Positions 56,863-64,000 of a DNA stretch of 64,000 nucleotides are shown in pieces. The translations under genes were made by a program, and so were the position numbers. The DNA lies in the NCBI GenBank assembly GCA_034359265.1, contig CP136894.1:34828501-34892500 (forward strand), in the 5' to 3' direction. The first letter of the stretch is position 1, and every line of letters starts with the position of its first letter. This DNA comes from Canna indica (Eukaryota > Streptophyta > Magnoliopsida > Zingiberales > Cannaceae). The notes beneath the pieces were generated by a model. That model saw nothing but the letters and a program-made list of their open reading frames with translations. It made no database searches and was not told the origin of the DNA.

Positions 56863-57399
56863 TTAAAACTGAACATGGTTATTGAAACCGCCGCTTCAGG
56901 TGCGTACGTTATTATTAATGCTTCGTCATTAAACTCTACTTTATGATATTCGATACTAAGTATTTGATATCAATCATCATCTGCAAGATGTTGCAGGAGA
57001 AAAAGAAAAGTAGAAGACTTGACAAAAGGCAACTACGACCTTTGGGAAGGCAATAGGTGCATGAGTTGCAACCTTAGCCGTAGGAACCTATTATATAAGT
57101 TTGCTATTCGGCAAAGACCATTGAATTGTATAATTGATTTACTCCCATGCTAATAAAAGAACATGATTTTTTCCTTTGTCGTCTGAACAAGGTTGTGAAA
57201 AGTTCTTTAAAATGCAATAGTTGCCACATGAACCATTCTGATTAGTTGTATGCGACTAGGCACGTCTCAATTGGTTTAATGGTTTCGAAGTTAATGATAA
57301 ATATTTTTTGTACAAACGCACAAAGAGGTAAAATTAACCTCACCTACTTCTGGCTTTTATGACTTTGGGCGATTATAAATCACATTCAGAAATTGAAAA

Positions 57400-57790
57400 G
57401 TGTGTCTCAAGGAGATTCTGTCCAAGTCTCTATTCACTAGACCTAGCGAAAGACTCACTGAGTTGATTAGAGTTGGCCAACATAGGTGTATGCTTGTCAA
57501 TAACAACTCAAGCCAGAAAAGGATACTCCTACGATATTATTAGGGACAGGTACGTTCACCTGCTTTGGCACAAACCCGATACCTTTGAATCGTTTAAGGA
57601 GTATGAAGGTGAAGTTAAGAAACATATTGGAAAAGGTATTATAGGCCTTCAATTGGATCGAGGCAGAGAATACTTGTCCACTAGGTTTGTGAATTATCTC
57701 GAAGACAATAAAATTGTCTCTGTATGGACCCCTCCTGACACAATGGTGTGTCTGAAAGGAGAAATCACACCTTATTGGATATAATGTGAT
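57400..57790 (+). pseudogene. copia element 4 integrase remnant
   Basis: In the frame from 57473, LLWHKPDTFESFKEYEGEVKK and LQLDRGREYLSTRFVNYLED then WTPPDTMV correspond to the integrase core around the second catalytic Asp (family: SDRGGEYLS...WTPPGTPQHNG). The stretch before the first catalytic Asp is broken into frames (MT-PFT-like at about 57425). Only part of the integrase remains; the protease site was not recognised between 56880 and 57400. Confidence 0.7.
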
Positions 57791-58329
57791 TCATACTTAG
57801 CTTCCAATCTCTTTTCAGAGGATAAGCTATTGTAGCGGCCATAATTTTGTCTGTCTCTGTTACACCATATAAGATATGGAATGGCAAGAAGCCGAGTTTG
57901 AGACCTCTCATGATTTGGGGTTGCCTAGCGTATACAAACTTGACCAGGTGCAAATTTTGAGGCATACCCTAAAAAGTGTTTTGGGTATCAAGTTCTCCCA
58001 ACTCAACAAAAGGAGTATTGTCACAACTTTCTGAGAAAAGGTGTTTGTCGAGGAAAGTGGGAGTGGAAGATATGTTGAACTTGGTGAAGTTCAGCAACCA
58101 CAAATAAAATCACAACAACTAGTGGAAAGTCCACAAGTTAAACCAATCCATGTAATTATTACTTCCGATCACTCTTCTAGGAGACTGCGTAGATTGACTG
58201 AGTGATGATATCTCGCCATAGGGTATGACCTAGATTCAGGCAATCCACGATCTCTTAATGGTCAAATGTGTTGACACTATGCGGTGGCATTATGCAAATC
58301 CAAATTGGACTCAAACCAAGTACAAACTT

Positions 58330-59680
58330 GGCTTGACCGGCTCAAAAAGGATAACTCCTATAGGGTGCAGGTGGATCTTTAGGAAAGATCTGAGCAGCTG
58401 GCAAGGTATGGACCTATAAGACCAGACTGGCTGTGAATGAGATCTAACCCAGACAATAGCTTGTCTGCAATAAGACATTATCACCAGTTCCAGTGCTCAA
58501 GTCCATCAAGATATTGCTAGCCATCAGTGCGTACAATGAATATGAGATCTGGCTAATGGGTGTCTAGACTGCGCTCTTCCGTTATGAAGAAGTCTATATG
58601 ACATAGCCAGAGGAGTTCGTATCCTTGGCTGGACCGAGTAAGGTATGCGAGTTGCAGAGGTCCATTTATGGACTACAGCTAGCATCGAAGAGTTGAAACA
58701 TCCATTTTGATGAGGTAGTCAAAAGGGTTTTGATTTTATCAAAAATGTGGTTGAACCTTGTGTAGACAAGGTGTTTAGTGGGAGTGTAGTCATATTACAT
58801 CACATAGTTGTGGGAAAAATAAGTTCCCAAGCTCCAGTTATTATCCATATTGATTCTCCATGGTACATATGGGAAAGGCCTCCTATATACTTGGTATTAA
58901 GATCTATTGGGAATAGGTCTGAAAGGATGCCAAGATTGTCCCAGCCCATGTATATTGACACAATGCTAAGGAGGTTTAGCATAGAAGGCAGCAAAAGAGA
59001 GGTTACTTGCCTATGAGTTATAGCATCAGTCTCTTCAAGATGATGTCTCCTTAGACATCTGAGGAAAGATAAAGGATGAGAATGATCCATTATGCTTCGG
59101 TAGTGGGATCCATCATGCGATGCTTTGCACTTGGCTTGATATTGCTTATGCCATAGAGGTATCTAGCAGTTTTCGGGCAAAACCCTAGAGAATAACATTG
59201 AAGAGCAAATGGAGAACTCTCTCAGGCACTTGAGAAGGATGAGATGTGTTCTATACGATGACCAAACCATACGATGGTATAAGGATACCTTTAATGGTGG
59301 TGTAGTAAACAGGAAAGTATTCCTAGCTGGGCCTGTAACCGATAAGGTGATCAAGGCTTTGTGCTTTGCTACTTACTCTACCGCTTAGGATAGCATCGGA
59401 TAAAGGAGTTTATCATTCAGTGGGAGTTATTCTTGAGGTTGCCAGTTCAACACCGGTATTGTATGACAATACTAGGACTGTTGCTCAAATTTAAGGAACT
59501 GAGATCCCGTGAAGATCATTGCTTTTCTTAAAAGGCGGTATCACCTCGTCGTTGGAAAGAAGTGATGACTGAAAGACATTTATGTAGATTAAACTAATTA
59601 CCACAATAGTAGATTCGATCACCACTGAAATTTGGTATACATATACTAGGATGATTGCCTAAAGTGCAAGTGGGAGAATA
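58330..59680 (+). pseudogene. copia element 4 reverse transcriptase and RNase H remnant
   Basis: The order of decayed blocks follows copia RT: a W(I)FRKDLSSW-like block near 58375, an EV-YMTQPEEF-like block near 58600, a YGLQLASKS-like block near 58668, KVFSGSVVILHHIVVGKI near 58765 where the YVDD box should be but is no longer readable, RMPRLSQPMYIDTMLRRFSI near 58925, and LHLA-YCLCHRG near 59125. RNase H traces (NGGVVNRKVF near 59295, RRYHLVV near 59533) follow. Stops are frequent in all frames. The catalytic Asp pair is lost. Confidence 0.7.
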
Positions 59681-62106
59681 AAAGGAATAGTGCCCTTGAG
59701 CCAATCACATGTCGATGTGTTTAGAGACTATTCGAGGGTAATTAACTTAATGTGGCAACTTTTTCATCATATGTTGCATCTTTATTCATAAAGATTGTAA
59801 TGAACCCCATGAACCTGAACAAATGATTCCGAGGCCATGATGAGATCATGACAGTGAAACTTGGAATCCAAATGCCTATGTTCTAAATATTCCTAGTCGT
59901 AGGATCACCAATTAGGGGATCGATGATTTCGAATATACTAGTGCACTTGGTACATGCCCTATACGATAGGGGGGAGATGATCTCATAATTACCTATGAGC
60001 CATCATTAATGTACAAGTGCAGGTGCTCATTAGGGAATGAGTTCACTAAACGGACCTACACGAGGAACACAAAAATAGAATCCTTACATGAGTATCAATA
60101 GGATGTTCCTCGGGTGATAGTAGATGCAAGCAGTCCTTGGACCTGAGGTTGTCATGGTTACCTTATGACTGATGACCCATTGCTTTGGTTCTATCCCTAC
60201 GTTGCCTCAATGTCCTGTGCCAGGTATTACTGGGCATGGGGAAGCATTCATTGAGGTAGGTGAGCAACCAACATGGAATCGGTTACTCCTACTAAGAGGA
60301 GATAATGTCCTATATGTCCCTGCAAGTGTCGACTCGGGAATCTCTGGCCAAAGTAGAAATGTAAGTCGTGAAGATGTTTCTAACGTTTCATTATTGAGAC
60401 GACATCTTGGCGGGTGGAATACATATGTACCGGTATTAGGGTTTTGACACTTCTACCTTACCCTAGTCGACTTCGGGACATTATAACCATGGGATTTAGT
60501 TGTACGATAACTAATCACCGAATGGCGTTCGATCCCTGTAGAATGAACCTCACACTATCCGAGTAGTCATTATACGTTGCTAGATGCCAATCTTGACTTG
60601 TGAGTGGAGTCCCTCACAATCACAATAAAGGGGTTTTGTGGAGGCTAGCTCGTAAGATTTGAATATAAGTCAATCTATCGGATCCGACTCTCCGTTATAC
60701 ACAACTCACTGCTGGCTTAGTGTCGGGCCCAATGGGTCACACACAATAGGCTAACCTTGAAACGGGATTTATGAGATAGAGTCTGAATGCGGCCATTATA
60801 TGTCTACTAGCATGGACGAGCTTCAACTCGATCACGAATCTCGTTTATGGACATAATAGGAAATGTATTTCCTACAAGAATGAATGTGTGAGGAAGGAGT
60901 TCCTCTGTAACCCTAATTTGTAGGACATCCCTAAATTGTATGGATTGACACATAATAATATTTTATGTGGTTGATTAAATTTAATTATGAATTAAATATT
61001 TAATTAACCACTTGACGGGGATTGTATTTAATTATGAATTAAATATAATTTAATTTTGAATCAAATATACACAGTGAGAAAATTAGTTCCTAACCATGAG
61101 CCTAACCAATTAATTTGGAATTAATTTATTTGAATAAATCCTAATTAATAGTAATTTGATATATGAAGATAAATCATAAAATTAATAGATATATGATTTA
61201 TGAGGATAAATCACAATTCTATTAATTAATAGATTTAATTTATTTCGATAATTATTATTCCTATTTGATAGGAATTTAATTAGTTTAGATAAATCATATT
61301 TTATTTAGATAAACCCCTTTCCTATTGCTTAGTATATTGGTTTATTTAGATAATTATGATTCCTATTGATAGGCTCTTAATTTATGGAGAAAAATTAAAT
61401 TTTATATTTAATTGGATTTTAATTAATTTCGAATTAATTATAATATAATATAATATCAAATATTTTTTGGAGGCAAACCCCAGAGTTTTTAATTCCGGGG
61501 AGAGTTTTTTAAGTGGGGTGGCGGGACTATTCTTGTAGCCGCCCATGCCCCCTATAAATTGGTGGCTGAACCTCCTTCAAGGGTGATGAAGAACTTGATT
61601 CTTTAGAGGGTTCTTGAGTGGAAAAGTTCCAAAGAATCCCTCCTCCTCTCCCTTGGGGGCCGGCCATCTTCTTCCTCCTTCCCCGGGCTTTTGGTGAAGC
61701 CGAATTGAAGGTGTCTTCTACTTGGGTGTGCCGCCTACTTCATCTTCTTGGAGGAGTCCAAGAAGGAGAGCGCGGTATTCTTTTATGTACCCTCTCATTC
61801 CGTGGTTTTCTCATCCCCTCTTCCTTCGTGATTTCGGGATTGAGAGAGCTTCTCTGTTGAGCCACAACGAGCCCCGGTGTTCGCTGCCCCTATTGTTGTG
61901 AGGTTCTTGGTGTGGACTATCGTTGGAGGACGTGTGCGTCTCAAGTCGGGGATATGATCAGCCATACTGATTGCAGTTTGAGGTATACCTTCTCCGACAT
62001 ATCCGATGTTGAATCCCTTAATATTGCTAAAGAAGATCGCTATTTTCGGGATGCTTTCAATTTTTTAAAGTGTTATTTCCGCTGCGTTTTCGATTCCATC
62101 CCAACA
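59681..62106 (+). repeat. 3' LTR of copia element 4
   Basis: After AAGTGGGAGAATAAAAGGAA the words TAGTGCCCTTGAGCCAATCA mark the start of an LTR well known in style from plant copia elements; the TG at the very start appears mutated. The right end is GATTCCATCCCAACA at 62106, where gypsy gag coding begins abruptly. Open frames at 60172, 61618 and 61912 lie inside it and have no known motif. Confidence 0.6.
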
Positions 62107-63300
62107 TCGGGGCCATGGACGCCTGGCCCAGGAGAGGGAAGAGTAGGACTCCAGAGTAGCTTAGTTAGAGGCCCAAGTATCCAAGTTGACTGAAGAGCTC
62201 CGTAGGGAGCAAGAGATGAAGCAACAACAACCTCAACCCGGGTCGGCTGCACCGGTGGTTCCAGAGACTGAGATGCTAGCTCTACTAGTGGTCAAGGCAG
62301 TTGATAGTCATGATATAGTAGACCATGAGGCTTTGTACCTGAGGTTTGTCAAACTGAGGCGCCCAGAGTTTAGTGGTACCGATCCGTTAGTGGAGGTCAC
62401 TGACATCCTGAGTGATTGCTATGACCTTTGCGAGGTGCTAGGGTGCTCATATGAGGCAGCAACACATATGGTGGGTCTGCAGATGAGGGGACCGGCAAAG
62501 GAGTGGCTCCATGCCTGGAGAGAACGTAGGGGGGTACTTACACCATCCCCTACATGGAATGAGTTTAAGGCCGCAGTGATAGAGCGGTACTTGCCAAGGA
62601 GTGCTCGCGAGAGGCGTACAAGAGAGTTTAAGCAGCTTCGCCAAATAGGCGAGATGACAGTCCAATAGTATAAGATGGAGTTCACTAGGTTGTCCCGCTA
62701 CAACCCTACTTTGGTAGCTACTAAGACAACCAGGGTCTTGTGGAGGGACTGTGACCACAGATTGGCTGCTTGATTTATTTCACAGAGGGCACACCTTTTG
62801 CTGAGGTAGTTGATGAGGCGATGCAGAAGGAAGCTCTAGTACCTGTAGAGTGACTTGAGGGGCACTCGAGGAAGAGGTCTAGATCCCATGGTCCAATGGA
62901 GCGACAGGCCTATTCTGAAGGCGCCATCACGAGGCTAGGTCAACAGGTGAGCAGAGAGCAGAGTACGGTTAGAGGTCGCATAGAACCGAGTTCAACATGA
63001 AGGATGCCTACAGTAGACACATCTCTGACAGGGAGGTCTGAGGCTCCGCTGTCTTGTGGATAGTGTGGCAGACGACACTAGGGTGTATGTTACGGCCGTA
63101 CAAATGCCTGTTTTCGATGCTGCTAGCTTGGTCATTTCAAGAAGAACTATCCAACCAATGGAGGTCAATGGGCAGCCCAGTCACGGGGGAAAGCACCCGT
63201 GTTCGCAGCTTCAGTGGCTCAGAGGGATCAGATGCAGGGCAGAGGGCAGCGATCGAGTAGCTCTAGAAAGGCTCCTGCTCGGGTTTTCTCACTTACACCA
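62107..63300 (+). pseudogene. gypsy C gag
   Basis: The frame from before 62186 runs through VKLRRPEFSGTDPLVEVTDI, HMVGLQMRGPAKEWLHAW, WNEFKAAVIERYLPRSARE and REFKQLRQIGEMTVQ, the capsid core, to a TAG at 62666-62668 where the family has Glu (VQEYKMEF); YKMEFTRLSRYNPTLVATK follows in the same frame. Further on it is broken by shifts; a zinc-knuckle region near 63050-63130 (CGRRH-GVCYGRTNACF-like) can be guessed but not read in one frame. Confidence 0.8.
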
Positions 63301-63314
63301 GTTGGCGCTGAGGC

Positions 63315-63780
63315 ATGAATGCTATGGTAGCAGGTAAACTTTCAATTTGTTCTGCTAGTTCTTATATTTTATTTGACGCAGGAGCCACCCATTCTTCTGT
63401 ATCTAATTCATTTGCACCTTTATTGCGGAAAGAGGAAAAGTTGCTTGAGACACCGCTAGTGGTGTCGATGCCTACGAGCGATGGGGCTGTGGCTGAGTTG
63501 GTCTTTCATGACTGTGAGGTGTACTTCTATGATTATCTTCTGGTAGCTGATTTCATTATACTCCCCATCGTTGGAGTTGGATATTATTCTGGGTATGGAT
63601 TGACTAGCTACCCATTATGCGAAGGTGGATTGTAGAGCTAAAATAGTCATTTTCACTAAGCTTGAGTTGTCGCAGTTCATCTTCTAGGGGGATGGGAAAG
63701 GAGACTATTGCAGGGTCATTTTAGCCCTGAAAGCTCGAAAGTTACTCTGTGGGGGTTGCCAGTCATTTCTAGCTTTTGTG
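63315..63780 (+). pseudogene. gypsy C aspartic protease
   Basis: SSYILFDAGATHSSVSNSFA carries D-A-G in place of D-S/T-G. PLVVSMPTSDGAVAELVFHD, a VADFIILPIVG block and a shifted GMDWL(A)THYAKVDCRAK block follow, as in gypsy B protease. The frame changes near 63590, so the LGMDWL motif reads in another frame. [20 protein letters not shown] links to reverse transcriptase. Confidence 0.8.
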
Positions 63781-64000
63781 TCTGTGGCCGAACAATTTGG
63801 AGGAGTGGTTGTAGAGCTGGGAGAGACTCCGGTGATCAGCGAGTTCCCTGACGTGTTCCCTAAGGAACTTCCGGGGTTGCCACCTGATAGAGAGATTGAG
63901 TTATGCATTGAGTTGCAGCCAAGGGTGAAACCAATATCCTTTCCCCCATACCGGATGGCGCCGGCCGAGCTGAGGGAGCTCAAGGGCTAGCTGCAGGAGC
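63778..64000 (+). pseudogene. gypsy C reverse transcriptase, N-terminal part
   Basis: VISEFPDVFPKELPGLPPDR, EIELCIELQPRVKPISFPPY and RMAPAELRELKG are the standard opening of gypsy reverse transcriptase. A TAG at 63988-63990 follows ELKG where Lys-Gln or similar is expected, and LQE continues in frame to the window edge. The catalytic Asp residues lie outside the window. Confidence 0.83.

Larger units (their letters stand above)
56081..62106 (+). mobile_element. copia element 4, heavily decayed, with 3' LTR
   Basis: Plus strand: gag with zinc knuckle (56081-56862), integrase remnants (57400-57780), reverse transcriptase and RNase H remnants (58330-59660), degraded polypurine tract and a 2.4-kb 3' LTR (59681-62106). 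The protease-integrase-RT order fits copia. A 5' LTR and primer site were not recognised. Many stops and shifts show great age. Confidence 0.75.
62107..64000 (+). mobile_element. gypsy element C, 5' part, runs off the window
   Basis: Gag, protease and the start of reverse transcriptase are present on the plus strand. The 5' LTR, primer site and gag N-terminus are missing because the copia LTR ends directly against the gag. It is a relative of gypsy B (same gag and protease layout) but different in sequence. Confidence 0.82.

Overview
The window is plant nuclear DNA, and almost all of it is transposable elements. The evidence is spliced GT-AG genes of plant families, LTR retrotransposons whose primer sites match plant initiator tRNA-Met, CACTA, hAT, PIF/Harbinger and Mutator-type DNA elements, and many MITEs. 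Base composition and nesting fit a repeat-rich region of a medium or large flowering-plant genome; I cannot place the species. No tRNA, rRNA, organellar, bacterial or CRISPR sequence was seen.

Layout. (1) 1-1265: the 5' half of a pectin acetylesterase gene on the minus strand, three intact exons; the rest lies left of the window. (2) 1.5-5.1 kb: a MITE split by a 666-bp foldback element, unassigned sequence, and a GC-rich hAT-like repeat. (3) 6.3-9.2 kb: a decayed Ty1-copia element (5' LTR holding a hAT MITE, gag, protease, integrase) cut off against an LTR scrap of another copia family. (4) 11.3-21.5 kb: a nest of CACTA elements. The best defined one (12599-21516) has 13-bp CACTACAAAAAAA ends and a GCG target duplication, and carries gene scraps: a pectin acetylesterase first exon, a polygalacturonase exon and UDP-arabinose 4-epimerase exons. 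Inside it sit the end of a second CACTA, a solo gypsy-type LTR and a Tourist-like MITE. A calmodulin-regulated receptor-kinase exon lies just outside. (5) 21.7-25.3 kb: the 5' end of another CACTA and a broken SIRE/Maximus-like copia pol on the minus strand. (6) 25.4-32.2 kb: a gypsy element (A) with gag but no pol, its 3' LTR split by a solo copia LTR, its 5' LTR broken at a junction with filler DNA. (7) 32.2-44.3 kb: a chromodomain gypsy (B) as an LTR-internal-LTR-internal array, one LTR split by a 1.27-kb Mutator-type element. (8) 45.0-54.9 kb: a complete non-autonomous copia element with ATAGG target duplications, two ~1.76-kb LTRs, a gag with coiled coil and no pol; a solo gypsy-B LTR with ATTTT duplications sits in its 3' LTR. 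(9) 56-62.1 kb: a heavily decayed copia element with a 2.4-kb 3' LTR. (10) 62.1-64 kb: the start of a third gypsy element that runs off the window.

The pectin acetylesterase is the only plausible working host gene. Everything else is selfish DNA or captured fragments. The points of most interest are the CACTA element whose three recognised captured fragments all come from cell-wall genes, the pol-less gag elements of both superfamilies, and an array of TCGA/CGATCG palindromes placed just upstream of the TATA box in three LTRs of one copia family.
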